Made by a program: the position numbers and the translations under genes
Source of the DNA: Methanobacterium sp. BRmetb2
GTDB lineage: Archaea > Methanobacteriota > Methanobacteria > Methanobacteriales > Methanobacteriaceae
Direction: 5' to 3'
DNA: 64,000 nt
Assembly (NCBI GenBank): GCA_003491285.1
Contig: CP022705.1
Coordinates: 1,941,501-2,005,500, forward strand
Notes under the pieces: generated by a model
The model's database searches: none
Seen by the model: the letters and a program-made list of their open reading frames with translations, nothing else
Told to the model about the DNA's origin: nothing
Shown here: piece after piece, positions 36,351 through 45,694 of the stretch
Layout: every line of letters begins with the position of its first letter
Position numbering within the stretch: the stretch's first letter is position 1

Positions 36351-36583
36351 TGGCTATCCCCGTTAATTGTGAAAAAATAACTTTTTTTTATTGAATTTTA
36401 TACTAAATTTAATTTGTCAATACATTATAATAGATTTTCTATTAATAAATTTCCAGATAGTAATTAATAAGATTTAATAAGTTTATATTATATAGAATGT
36501 TTAATATCTTTAAAAACATCAATATACAATAACAGTATTAAAATTTGGAATATAGTATTAATAGTACAATATGTGGTGATATT

Positions 36584-37102
36584 ATGAGGGGTTTACTAGT
36601 TGGGAGAATGCAACCAGTTCATAAAGGTCATCTTCAGGTTATTAAACGAATTTTAGAAGAGGTTAATGAAATAATAATTTGTGTAGGCAGTGCTCAACTA
36701 AGCCACACCATTAAAGATCCTTTTACTGCAGGTGAAAGGATTATGATGCTTACTAAAGCCTTAAGTGAAAATGGTATATCTGCTTCCAGGTACTATATTA
36801 TACCGGTACAGGATATAGAGTGCAATTCAGTATGGGCAGCACACATAAAAATGTTAACTCCTCCTTTTGACCATGTATACACAGGTAATCCTTTGGTTCA
36901 ACGGCTTTTTATCGAAGACGACTTTGAAGTTACCGAACCTCCGCTTTTTAACCGTGAAATTTACTCGGGAACAGAAGTTCGAAGAAGAATACTTGAAAAG
37001 GAAGATTGGCAGGATTTAGTTCCAAAATCAGTTATCAAAGTAATCAAAGAGATAGATGGTGTAGAAAGGATGAAACATCTTTCCAAAAAGGAAGCTCATT
37101 AG
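36584..37102 (+). CDS. nadM: Nicotinamide-nucleotide adenylyltransferase (archaeal NadM)
   Basis: Forms NAD from NMN and ATP. It is 172 aa, the archaeal size. The T/HxGH nucleotidyltransferase motif is GRMQPVHKGHLQVIKRI, and the second is SGTEVRRRILE. The start is the ATG at 36584, preceded by GGTGATATT. It begins a rightward series with moaE and the HD hydrolase. Confidence 0.95.
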   Translation: MRGLLVGRMQPVHKGHLQVIKRILEEVNEIIICVGSAQLSHTIKDPFTAGERIMMLTKALSENGISASRYYIIPVQDIECNSVWAAHIKMLTPPFDHVYTGNPLVQRLFIEDDFEVTEPPLFNREIYSGTEVRRRILEKEDWQDLVPKSVIKVIKEIDGVERMKHLSKKEAH

Positions 37103-37136
37103 ACATTTTAAATTGGAGATAAGAGTTAGTGATATA

Positions 37137-37574
37137 ATGCTGATTAAAATCATCGAGAAAGGTGAAGATATAGTAACAATCAATGATTTAATTAATTATG
37201 TTGAGGATAATCCAAAAATTGACCATTGTGGTGCAATATTCACATTTCAAGGAATAGTAAGAAGTAATGAAAAGGATAAAAAAATCAAAAAATTGGATTT
37301 GAGCACTCCAAATACTAAAAAGACAGAAAAAGAACTGGAAACTATTATAAAAAAAATCAAAAACAAGTATAAAATAATAGATGTTGCTGTAGTCCATTAT
37401 GTAGGCGAATTTTATGTGGGAGATCCATTATTTTTAGTGGCTGTTGCTGGTTCTCATAGACAGGAAACCCGCGAAGCATTAAATGAAATTATTGAAAAAA
37501 CGAAACATGATTTAGATTTTAAAAAAGAAGAATATACAGATAGTGGAAAGAATATTATTATGTCTGGAGGTTAA
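37137..37574 (+). CDS. moaE: Molybdopterin synthase catalytic subunit
   Basis: Transfers sulfur to precursor Z (cyclic pyranopterin monophosphate) to make molybdopterin, together with MoaD. It is 145 aa. GAIFTFQGIVRS, VVHYVGEFYVGDPLFLVAV and the Lys-rich LDFKKEEYTDSG cover the active-site Lys region. The region of residues 48-70, where MoaE usually binds substrate, is short and Lys-rich, so family placement is good but not perfect. AGTGATATA precedes the ATG at 37137. mobA lies 4 kb away. Confidence 0.85.
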   Translation: MLIKIIEKGEDIVTINDLINYVEDNPKIDHCGAIFTFQGIVRSNEKDKKIKKLDLSTPNTKKTEKELETIIKKIKNKYKIIDVAVVHYVGEFYVGDPLFLVAVAGSHRQETREALNEIIEKTKHDLDFKKEEYTDSGKNIIMSGG

Positions 37575-37623
37575 TTTTCAATAATATTTCTTAAATAACT
37601 TTTTAAGCTCATGGGGGTATGAA

Positions 37624-38787
37624 TTGAAATTTATAAGGGACAGTGTGCATGGGAATCTTCAATTAAAAAATTTTGAAGTTAAATTAGTGGATACGCCTCA
37701 AGTTCAAAGGCTTAGAAGAATTAAACAATTAGGTTTTACCTATCTGGTTTATCCTGGTGCCAACCACACCCGTTTTGAACATTCCATGGGGGCTATGTTT
37801 TTAGCATCAAAGTTAGCTGATCATCTTGATTTAGATGATGATGAAAAAGAAATAGTGAGAATTAGTGCTATTCTTCATGATGTGGGGCACGGCCCATTTT
37901 CACATGTATCTGAAGCTGTTTTAGATTATTCGCATGAAATTTTTACATCGAAGGTTATTAAAGAATCCCAAATTGCAGATATATTATCGGAATCATTCGA
38001 TCCAAGGGAAATTATTGATGTAATTAATGGAAAAGGTCCACTAGGACAGATTATATCTGGAGAGTTGGATGTGGATCGAATGGATTATCTTCTTAGAGAT
38101 TCCCATTACACAGGGGTTGCTTATGGAGTAATTGATGTGGAACGTCTTATATATAATATGAAACTTAAAAAAAATTTAGTTCTTGATATAAAAGGAGTTC
38201 AAGCTGCTGAATCAACTTTAGTAGCCCGTTATTTTATGTATCCCAGCGTTTATCAGCATCACACCACCCGTATTGTTAATTCCATGTTTAGAAGGTGTTT
38301 GAGAAAACTTTTTGAGAATGGAGACGTTGTTCAAGATAAAATTTATGAATATGATGATACTGATATTATTTCTATTTCTAGGGCTAAGGAAGGATTCATC
38401 AAGGAAATAATGATTCGGTTAGATAATAGAGATCTGTTTAAAAATGTATTCTGCTTAAAACTTGATGAAATAGACTATCCTGAGGAAATTTTTAAAATAA
38501 GTCGAGAAGATATTAAAAAATATGAACATGAAATTTCAGAGGATTTAGACATCCCTGCTGATTATGTTATAATTGATGTACCGGAATATCCTTCTTTTGA
38601 CGAAATGCGGACTTTAGTATCAGTTGATGAAGATATAGTTAAATTAAGTGAGATATCTAGTATTGTAGGTGCTTTGAATGCTGCTCGTTTTAATCATGCA
38701 GATTTATGCATCTATCTACCAGAAAATTATGCTGGTAGAGCTTCAACATTTTCCTTTGAAGAATATCTTAACCTAGGACAAAAGTAA
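37624..38787 (+). CDS. HD-domain phosphohydrolase (dNTPase-like)
   Basis: A 387-aa metal-dependent phosphohydrolase. HTRFEHSMGAMFLA (first His), ILHDVGHGPFSHVSE (HD pair) and LDVDRMDYLLRDSHYTG (last Asp) give the full HD site. The pattern matches the YwfO/SAMHD1-like dNTP triphosphohydrolase group; substrate not proven. It starts at TTG 37624 with GGGGGT upstream; no ATG fits, and the N-terminus KFIRDSVHGNL is the conserved family opening. Confidence 0.9.
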   Translation: MKFIRDSVHGNLQLKNFEVKLVDTPQVQRLRRIKQLGFTYLVYPGANHTRFEHSMGAMFLASKLADHLDLDDDEKEIVRISAILHDVGHGPFSHVSEAVLDYSHEIFTSKVIKESQIADILSESFDPREIIDVINGKGPLGQIISGELDVDRMDYLLRDSHYTGVAYGVIDVERLIYNMKLKKNLVLDIKGVQAAESTLVARYFMYPSVYQHHTTRIVNSMFRRCLRKLFENGDVVQDKIYEYDDTDIISISRAKEGFIKEIMIRLDNRDLFKNVFCLKLDEIDYPEEIFKISREDIKKYEHEISEDLDIPADYVIIDVPEYPSFDEMRTLVSVDEDIVKLSEISSIVGALNAARFNHADLCIYLPENYAGRASTFSFEEYLNLGQK

Positions 38788-38881
38788 ATTTATTAAAGAA
38801 AATTTTTGGACTGGAGTAAATGTAAATTAATTTAATCTTAAAGAATTATAAATAACATTCACAAATAACTGAAGTGAAACT

Positions 38882-39442
38882 ATGATAATCGTAGCTATTA
38901 CCGGTGCTAGTGGAGTTATATACGGATTAAATCTTTTAAAAGCTTTAAAAGATCTTGAAATAGATACTTCACTAGTTATTACAAATCCTGCAAGTATAAT
39001 TTTGGAACATGAATTGGGCATGGATGAAAATGATCTAAAAAATCTTGCTACTCGTTTATATGACTCTAATGATCTTACTGCATCCATTAACAGTGGGTCT
39101 TGCCGTTTTAATTCAATGGTTATTGTGCCTTGTACCATGAAAACTTTGTCTGCCATAGCTAATGGATATGCCAGTAATGCCATAACCAGAGCAGCTGATG
39201 TGGCTCTCAAGGAAAAAAGAAAGTTAATTGTTGTTCCGCGTGAAACTCCACTAAGATCAGTTCATTTAGAAAACATGCTAAAAATTAGCAGTGAAGGTGG
39301 AGTAATTCTTCCTGCAATGCCTGGTTTTTATCATAATCCCAAAAACATTGATGATATGGCTAATTTTATTGCTGGTAAAATATTAGATGTGATGGGAATT
39401 GAAAACCATCTTTTCAAGCGCTGGCATGGTGAAAAACCATGA
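38882..39442 (+). CDS. ubiX: Flavin prenyltransferase (UbiX family)
   Basis: Prenylates reduced FMN to make the prenyl-FMN cofactor of UbiD decarboxylases. It is 186 aa. AITGASGVIYGLNLLKAL (FMN phosphate loop), VPCTMKTLSAIANGYASN and VPRETPLRSVHLENMLK are the family motifs. The stop overlaps the cbiT start (ATGA). Why it pairs with a cobalamin gene is not obvious. Confidence 0.92.
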   Translation: MIIVAITGASGVIYGLNLLKALKDLEIDTSLVITNPASIILEHELGMDENDLKNLATRLYDSNDLTASINSGSCRFNSMVIVPCTMKTLSAIANGYASNAITRAADVALKEKRKLIVVPRETPLRSVHLENMLKISSEGGVILPAMPGFYHNPKNIDDMANFIAGKILDVMGIENHLFKRWHGEKP

Positions 39443-40005
39443 ATGATGATTCTAAATTTTTAAAATTAGATGATGTCCCCGGCCCAACCAAGGAAGAGGT
39501 TCGGTGCTTAGTTGTGTGTAAATCAGGCGTTTCTAATGATGATGTAGTTCTTGAAATTGGATGTGGCACTGGAGGTTTAACCTCTGAATTTGCAAAAAGG
39601 GCTAAAAAAGTTTATTCTATTGACAAAAATCCCAAGGCAATTAGTTTAACCTCAAAAAATTTAAAACTGCAAAAACTTGATAAGAAAGTGGAACTTATTC
39701 CTGGAGATGCCCTTGATGTAATAGATAAAATCCCAAAATTTGATATTTTAATGGTCGGTGGAAGTAGCGGCGATCTTTCTCAAATCCTTAAAAATGGGTT
39801 TTCCAATCTCAATGAAAACGGCAGGATTATCATTACTGCAATCTTGCTTGAAACACGTGTTGATGCAATAAAATCCTTACAAAAATTGGGTTTGTCACCA
39901 TACATTGTAGATGTGTCCATTTCAAGAGGTAAAATAATTGAGAGAGGAACTATGATGTATGCCCAAAATCCTGTAGCAATTATATACGCGTTTAAGGGCA
40001 AATAA
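39439..40005 (+). CDS. cbiT: Cobalt-precorrin-6B C15-methyltransferase (decarboxylating), CbiT
   Basis: Methylates C15 and decarboxylates the C12 acetate in anaerobic cobalamin synthesis. It is 188 aa. DDVPGPTKEEVRCLVVCKSG is the conserved opening, LEIGCGTGGLTSEFAKRA the SAM motif, and GGSSGDLSQIL the substrate block. Overlap with ubiX shows coupled translation. The cobalt transporter and cobA in this window serve the same pathway. Confidence 0.93.
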   Translation: MNDDSKFLKLDDVPGPTKEEVRCLVVCKSGVSNDDVVLEIGCGTGGLTSEFAKRAKKVYSIDKNPKAISLTSKNLKLQKLDKKVELIPGDALDVIDKIPKFDILMVGGSSGDLSQILKNGFSNLNENGRIIITAILLETRVDAIKSLQKLGLSPYIVDVSISRGKIIERGTMMYAQNPVAIIYAFKGK

Positions 40006-40144
40006 TTTTTTTAATGGATAATTCCTTTGTTAATGTTTTATAGAATATGGAAAAAAATGATTTAAGGTGTTAAATTAATCATCTACCTTTGAAATATCCT
40101 ATCAAATTTATTATTTACTATCATTAAATATTTAGGGAGATAAT

Positions 40145-40906
40145 ATGCAAAAACTGGGCTGGAGATTTCGATTAGGTGTATTTTTGGTAATTTTATCTAT
40201 AGCTTTTTATGTGTTTCAGTACCTTATTTTTCATAAACTGGACACGGAACTTTTTTATATTGGTATTGACATCTCATTTTTACCTATAGAGGTTTTAGTG
40301 GTTGTACTGGTGATAGAAAGGGCTATCAATGAAAAAGAGAAAAAGATCATGCTTGAAAAGTTAAATATGGTTATTGGTGCATTTTTCAGTGATGTTGGAA
40401 CCGAACTTATTAAAAATATCGGATTTTTTGATCCAAATCAAAAGGAAATTCGAAATTATTTAATAGTGAATAATGAATGGGATGAGGATCGTTTTTTAAA
40501 GATTTCAGAGCAAATTAAAAATTTGGAATTTGAAATTCAACTGGACAGTTCGCATTCAGATTCATTGAAATACTTAAACGATATGAAAACTTTTTTAGTA
40601 AAAAAGAGGGAATTCTTGTTACGTTTGCTTGAAAATCCTAACTTACTGGAACACGATAGTTTCACAGATATGTTATGGGCAGTATTCCATTTAACAGAAG
40701 AATTGGAAAAGAGAGAAGATCTATATAATCTGTCCAAAGTAGATTATGAACATCTTGCTGGTGATATTAATCGTGCATACGGTTTATTAATATATGAATG
40801 GTTGCAGTATATGGAACATCTTATGAACAATTATCCATATCTATTTTCTCTAGCCCTAAGAACAAATCCATTTGATCCAGATGCCAGAGTAGAATTTACG
40901 GAGTAA
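40145..40906 (+). CDS. Two-helix membrane protein with cytoplasmic helical domain (253 aa)
   Basis: Not recognised. Helices at about 10-29 and 42-60 are followed by a charged, mostly alpha-helical domain of 190 residues, rich in Glu/Lys/Leu (EFEIQLDSSHSDSLKYL, HLTEELEKREDLYNL). The hydrophobic hairpin plus a long soluble domain suggests a membrane-tethered adaptor or sensor. TTTAGGGAGATAAT precedes the ATG. No partner is evident; cbiT upstream ends 140 bp away. Confidence 0.75.
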   Translation: MQKLGWRFRLGVFLVILSIAFYVFQYLIFHKLDTELFYIGIDISFLPIEVLVVVLVIERAINEKEKKIMLEKLNMVIGAFFSDVGTELIKNIGFFDPNQKEIRNYLIVNNEWDEDRFLKISEQIKNLEFEIQLDSSHSDSLKYLNDMKTFLVKKREFLLRLLENPNLLEHDSFTDMLWAVFHLTEELEKREDLYNLSKVDYEHLAGDINRAYGLLIYEWLQYMEHLMNNYPYLFSLALRTNPFDPDARVEFTE

Positions 40907-41018
40907 ATCCATACGCACTGTAAAATTGAAGGACAAAACTAACAGTTCTTTAAAATGAAATCCAAATCATTTATATACCTTGAATAATATACTTCTAAAA
41001 AACTCAAGGTTGGTATTA

Positions 41019-41258
41019 ATGAAGAGACTAACTTTAGAACAGTATAGAGAAATGGTTGATGAAGTAATAGAATTTAAAAAGCAAAATGGTGAAATGCCTG
41101 AATTCACCATGATAAACGGAACAAAAATTGAGAAAAAAAATATTATTGATATAATTGAAAGGGTTAATAAGTTCGTTCTCGAGATGGGCCGAAACCCTCG
41201 AAGTGTAGATATCCAAACCTTTGATGTTGAGCAATACAATTTAGTTACAATGAAGTAA
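41019..41258 (+). CDS. Stand-alone pseudomurein-binding-repeat protein (79 aa)
   Basis: Two repeat-like halves: LTLEQYREMVDEVIEFKKQ with GEMPEFTMING, then IIDIIERVNKFVLEMGRNPRSVDI. Both match the pseudomurein-binding repeat (RVxxFixxNGRxPxYV). In known proteins these repeats anchor cell-wall enzymes and adhesins, but this one has no signal peptide or other domain. The ATG at 41019 follows AAGGTTGG, and a TATA box (TTTATATA, about 40970-40977) places transcription start near 41000, ruling out the earlier in-frame ATG at 40980. The stop overlaps the convergent mobA end by 14 bp. Confidence 0.75.
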   Translation: MKRLTLEQYREMVDEVIEFKKQNGEMPEFTMINGTKIEKKNIIDIIERVNKFVLEMGRNPRSVDIQTFDVEQYNLVTMK

Positions 41259-41868
41259 TATCTTCTGGGCGGTTAATATTTTTAAAACTGTCTTTTGACT
41301 CATCTAAATATTTAACATTAATATATTTCATCTTTAAACATTGAGTCAAAGATTTAACATCATTTACTCCATTTTTAAGGAGTTTTTCAATTTTAGGTAC
41401 GGCCTTTTTTTTGTAGATAGAGTGTAGTGGCTCTATTTTTCCATCATCCCACTGGGGAATAATTCCATCATATTTATTAGTTTTTTGATATGAATTTTCT
41501 TTTTCAAAATAATAGAAAATGTTTTTTATAAATGATTCAGATACGAATGGAGAATCGCAGGGTAATATTAAAGCATGATCAGATTTTATTTTTGATAAAC
41601 CAGTCATTATTCCTGCAAGAGGACCTTGATCCGGTATTTTATCATTTAAAAATAATATGGAGGTTTGCTGATATTCTTTTTTTTTAACAATCTTTTTATA
41701 AACATCAATTTGCTTTTTATCTCGAAGTACAATTAATATTTCATCAAAAAAATCTTTTAAATTATTTATACTATGTAAAATCATGGGTTTATCATCTAAG
41801 AAAAGTGATCCTTTATCTCTACCCATTCTTATGCCTTTACCCCCACATAATATTATGCAAGATTTCAT
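41245..41868 (-). CDS. mobA: Molybdenum cofactor guanylyltransferase
   Basis: Attaches GMP to molybdopterin (or tungstopterin), giving the dinucleotide cofactor used by formylmethanofuran dehydrogenase. It is 207 aa. LCGGKGIRMGRDKGSL is the GTP loop, LPCDSPFVSESFI the metal/acceptor block, and the C-terminal NINRPEDITSL is standard. The 3' end overlaps the convergent repeat-protein gene by 14 bp. No clear ribosome binding site is near. Confidence 0.93.
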   Translation of the reverse strand: MKSCIILCGGKGIRMGRDKGSLFLDDKPMILHSINNLKDFFDEILIVLRDKKQIDVYKKIVKKKEYQQTSILFLNDKIPDQGPLAGIMTGLSKIKSDHALILPCDSPFVSESFIKNIFYYFEKENSYQKTNKYDGIIPQWDDGKIEPLHSIYKKKAVPKIEKLLKNGVNDVKSLTQCLKMKYINVKYLDESKDSFKNINRPEDITSL

Positions 41869-41955
41869 AAAATTAAAATCCTTTCTTTTTTAATTTAGTT
41901 TAAGAGAATTTGTTATATCTAAAAAATAAAAATAGTTTATGCCTTTTTAGGCATA

Positions 41956-43443
41956 TTACATTAGTCGAGTGCTTGGATAATTAGGACTTTCATTGGTTAT
42001 CAAAAGGTCATGGGGATGGCTTTCGGTTATGCCGCTGGCAGTTATTCTAATTAATCTGGCTTTTTCCTGCATTTTTTTAATATCTTTCGCACCACTGTAA
42101 CCCATAGATGCTTTCAGTCCGCCTACCAACTGGAATAAAATTTCGCTTACTGGTCCTTTATAAGGAACTACGCCTTCAACACCCTCTGGTACTAATTTGG
42201 CGTGTTTCATTGGTCCTTTGACTTCCTGGAAATATCTGTCAGTTCCAGCTCCGAATCCACCAGTCATTGCTCCTAGGGATCCCATACCTCGATACTGTTT
42301 ATATTTTCTTCCATTCATTATCACTACCTCGCCGGGAGCTTCGTATGTTCCTGCAAGTAAGTTTCCAAGCATTACAGAGTCAGCACCTACAGCTATTGCT
42401 TTGGCAATGTCGCCTGAATATCTTAGCCCTCCGTCGGCTATTATCGGAACATCATACTCTCCTGCAACATCTGCAACTTCCGATACAGCAGTTAGTTGCG
42501 GAACTCCTACACCGGCAATTATGCGGGTTGTGCACATTGATCCAGGACCAATACCAACTTTTAACCCATCAACTCCTTGTGCAATCAAATCTTCTGCTGC
42601 TTTTTTGGTGGCTATGTTACCAACGATAAGATCGGCATCAATATTTTCTTTTATTGTTCCTGCATACTTTACTACATTCAAATTATGGGCATGGGCACAA
42701 TCCACAGCTATGATATCTGCACCAGCCTCATCTAAATCCATAGCACGTTCTAGATCAAAAGGTCCTGTGGCTGCAGCTACCAAAAATCGTCCTTTCTTGT
42801 CTCGGGATGCATTTGGATATTTTTTCCGTTCCAATATATCTTTTATAGTTACAATTCCCACGATTTTGTCATTTCTAACCACGGGAAGTCTTTCAACCTT
42901 GTTTTCGTAGGCTATATCTAATGCTTCTTCAGGAGGTATATCTTCAGAGATAGTTACTACCTCTTCAGTCATTATTTCCTTAACCTTTTTTTGAGCATCA
43001 GAGTTTAATATAGGTTTAATATCCCTTCTACTTATAATACCAATAACTTTTTCATTTTTTACAACAGGTAGTCCGCTGATTTCTTGTGATTCCATGATTT
43101 CATGGGCATCTTTTAAGGTAGCATAGGGTTCTGTGGTTATAACATCTCTTATAGTAAGATCACTGGATCTTTTTACCTTTTTCACTTCTTCGACCTGTTC
43201 ATGTATGGTCATGTTTCGATGAATTACACCAAGACCGCCTTCCTGTGCAATAGCAATTGCCATCTCAGATTCAGTAACAGTATCCATGGCCGAACTTACC
43301 ACAGGTATATTTAAATCATGGTTTTTAGAGACCCTGGCTACAGTGTTCACATCTTTTGGTTCAACAGATGAAGGGTTGGGAATAATTAAAAAATCATCAA
43401 ATGTATAACCAACTTCTGCATCTTTTAACTTCTTAGAGTACAT
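41956..43443 (-). CDS. guaB: IMP dehydrogenase
   Basis: Oxidises IMP to XMP with NAD, the first committed GMP step. It is 495 aa. Two CBS domains occupy about 95-205 (TTEPYATLKDAHEIMES and LDIAYENKVERLPVV). The active-site loop is VGIGPGSMCTTRIIAGVG, with the catalytic Cys, and GGLRYSGDIAKAIAVGADSV follows. The C-terminus has the flap residues GGLKASMGYSG. GAGGTGCTCT precedes the ATG. Confidence 0.96.
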   Translation of the reverse strand: MYSKKLKDAEVGYTFDDFLIIPNPSSVEPKDVNTVARVSKNHDLNIPVVSSAMDTVTESEMAIAIAQEGGLGVIHRNMTIHEQVEEVKKVKRSSDLTIRDVITTEPYATLKDAHEIMESQEISGLPVVKNEKVIGIISRRDIKPILNSDAQKKVKEIMTEEVVTISEDIPPEEALDIAYENKVERLPVVRNDKIVGIVTIKDILERKKYPNASRDKKGRFLVAAATGPFDLERAMDLDEAGADIIAVDCAHAHNLNVVKYAGTIKENIDADLIVGNIATKKAAEDLIAQGVDGLKVGIGPGSMCTTRIIAGVGVPQLTAVSEVADVAGEYDVPIIADGGLRYSGDIAKAIAVGADSVMLGNLLAGTYEAPGEVVIMNGRKYKQYRGMGSLGAMTGGFGAGTDRYFQEVKGPMKHAKLVPEGVEGVVPYKGPVSEILFQLVGGLKASMGYSGAKDIKKMQEKARLIRITASGITESHPHDLLITNESPNYPSTRLM

Positions 43444-43629
43444 TAGAGCACCTCATAAAACTTTAAAGGTTCAAATCCATATGAAGAATAAAAAGTACTA
43501 TTAAAATATTGCCAAAAATATGAAATTTTAATAATATCAATTTATTTTGAATGGAATTAGTATTAGATCAATTATTTTGAATTTATAATTATTAAAATTA
43601 TATCCTAATTTTCTTATAATATTAGGGAA

Positions 43630-44343
43630 TTAAAAATTTTCAATCATTTTTTTTAAATCAGCTACAGCACTACTCTTTATGGTTCCAGAATTTCTGTCTC
43701 CATCTGAACATACAGCACCTCTAATACCTACAACATCACATTTTAATCTATATAAAATTGATAATTGGTCTTTTTGGATTGAACCGGCAAGGGCAGACTT
43801 TAACCCATGATCATGGGCATCCTCTACAAATTTTTCTAGAACTTCTGTGTTCATAAAATCAAATAGTGTTTTACCGTCTTTAACTGCAGTATCTACCATG
43901 GCCAGATCAGCATCAGCTGCAGCTGCAACTTTAGGTATTTCCATAGGATCCACTGCACCAACTCGATGAGCATCTGCATATCCTGATGCTACAACCAGCG
44001 CATCTTCATTCAAGTCTTTAACAGCTTTAACAACATTTTTCATAACTTCATAGGCCTGATCATAATTTTTAGTTCCGTACAATCCTACTTTTATATAATC
44101 TGCCCCTGAAACTACTGCACCTGTTGCTGCCAGAGAAATTGTACCTGGTTTGTATGGTACATCTCCCAGAGTAGCACTGACCTGCATACCTTCAGGAGTG
44201 ATTTTTTTTATACTTTTAATAATCCATGGAAAATTTGCACCTAATGATCCTTCTTTTGGATTTTTGACATCGACTATATCTGCACCGCCTTTAATGGATT
44301 CCAGTGCTTCTTCAGTGTTTATTGGACTTATCAACAGAAGCAA
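43630..44343 (-). CDS. mfnB: (5-formylfuran-3-yl)methyl phosphate synthase
   Basis: Condenses two triose phosphates to the furan precursor of methanofuran. It is 237 aa. LLISPINTEEALESIKGGAD and DIVDVKNPKEGSLGANFPW contain the catalytic Lys region of MfnB. The start is TTG at 44343, with AGGAGG seven bases upstream; an ATG lies between them but is out of frame, so initiation at UUG is required to give the conserved N-terminus. It links methanofuran supply to the polyferredoxin at 16 kb. Confidence 0.92.
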   Translation of the reverse strand: MLLLISPINTEEALESIKGGADIVDVKNPKEGSLGANFPWIIKSIKKITPEGMQVSATLGDVPYKPGTISLAATGAVVSGADYIKVGLYGTKNYDQAYEVMKNVVKAVKDLNEDALVVASGYADAHRVGAVDPMEIPKVAAAADADLAMVDTAVKDGKTLFDFMNTEVLEKFVEDAHDHGLKSALAGSIQKDQLSILYRLKCDVVGIRGAVCSDGDRNSGTIKSSAVADLKKMIENF

Positions 44344-44497
44344 ATCATATACCTCCTATTACTATTCAAGTCTTAAATCTAATATTTAAATTTATGGTTA
44401 CAAATCAATTAAAAACCATTGTTTTTGGTTAATACTGAAATTAATTTTCATGTAAGATAACACTCTCTCTTAAATAAAAAGAAATTGTTTGAATTTA

Positions 44498-45694
44498 TTA
44501 GAAGGGACTTCCTTTTTTCTTTATGTTATCTACAATTTTAACATGTTTTTGGTGGAAACATCCTGATTTTACAGAACCTATACGTAATTTTTCTATAATT
44601 TCGTTAGTGGGAATATTCACGGGACATTCCAGGGTACATAAACCGCATAAAGTACATGAAAACAGTCCAGATTTGAATGATGTTTCCTGGTTTTTAATAA
44701 ATTTACTAAAAGCAACACCTCTTCCTCCTAAATAACCACGGTATCCAAAGTCAAATCCCACAGCATTGTAAACAGGACAGGAAACAATACAACTTCCACA
44801 CCCAATACACCATAAACATTTTTTTAGTGCACTGCTTCTTCCATTATCCATTAGTATTACCACAACTTTTTTGGCACCATACATATCTTCTATCAATCTT
44901 TTTTCAATATCTGCAGTTTTTGAAGGTCCAGAGATAATATTAATATATGAGGGGACTCTGGTACCTGTAGCATACATAGTTTCCAGTTTCACTACGGATA
45001 TTGCCTCTTCTATAGTAGTTACTAGCTTGTCTATACCCACTAATACTATATGTGTATCCATCATTGAAACCAGGTTTACATTACCTTCGTTATGTACAAT
45101 AACAATTGATCCATCATCAGCAGCCACGGAATTGGCTCCAGTTATGCCTATTGAACATTCTGATAATTCTTCCAGTACATTGGATTTTACTATATCTATA
45201 ATTTCCCGTGGTTCAGGATTTACCTTAGAACCTAAATTTTCTGAAACAATCTCTGCAATTCTCTCTATATTCAAATGAAGAGCTGGACCAATAGGGTGAC
45301 ATGATTTATTGTTTTCAGGATTTAGCTGAACAATTCTATCGCCTAAATCAGTTTCTACAAGTTTTACTTGTTTAGATTTTAGATAATCTGAAAGGCCTAT
45401 TTCAGATATAGTATTTGATTTGGATTTGCCAATTATCTTATTATTACCTATAATTTTATGGATAATTCCAAGGGCATCATCAGCAGTTTCTGCATATTCT
45501 AATTCTATTCCATTTTCTTTAAATCGATTCTTAACACTCTCTATCAAAATAGGCAGATTATCTATAGCGTTTTCCCTTATATTTTTAACTCTATCTATAA
45601 GGTCTTTAGTTGTTTTATCGTCTAACAAATCTTTCCTGCGCTGTTCCATCAATTGAAATGATTGCCTCATAGTTTTTAAATGGGACTTATTCAT
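44498..45694 (-). CDS. LutB-like iron-sulfur protein with LUD domain
   Basis: A 398-aa protein. Residues 1-290 form a LUD domain (NNKIIGKSKSNTISEIGL, GITGANSVAADDGSIVIVHN). The C-terminal part has two [4Fe-4S] sites, CLWCIGCGSCIVSCP and CTLCGLCTLECPVNIP. This is the LutB layout of three-subunit lactate-type dehydrogenases. It overlaps the CCG-domain gene by 8 bp. LutC is not adjacent, so the substrate may not be lactate. Confidence 0.85.
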   Translation of the reverse strand: MNKSHLKTMRQSFQLMEQRRKDLLDDKTTKDLIDRVKNIRENAIDNLPILIESVKNRFKENGIELEYAETADDALGIIHKIIGNNKIIGKSKSNTISEIGLSDYLKSKQVKLVETDLGDRIVQLNPENNKSCHPIGPALHLNIERIAEIVSENLGSKVNPEPREIIDIVKSNVLEELSECSIGITGANSVAADDGSIVIVHNEGNVNLVSMMDTHIVLVGIDKLVTTIEEAISVVKLETMYATGTRVPSYINIISGPSKTADIEKRLIEDMYGAKKVVVILMDNGRSSALKKCLWCIGCGSCIVSCPVYNAVGFDFGYRGYLGGRGVAFSKFIKNQETSFKSGLFSCTLCGLCTLECPVNIPTNEIIEKLRIGSVKSGCFHQKHVKIVDNIKKKGSPF

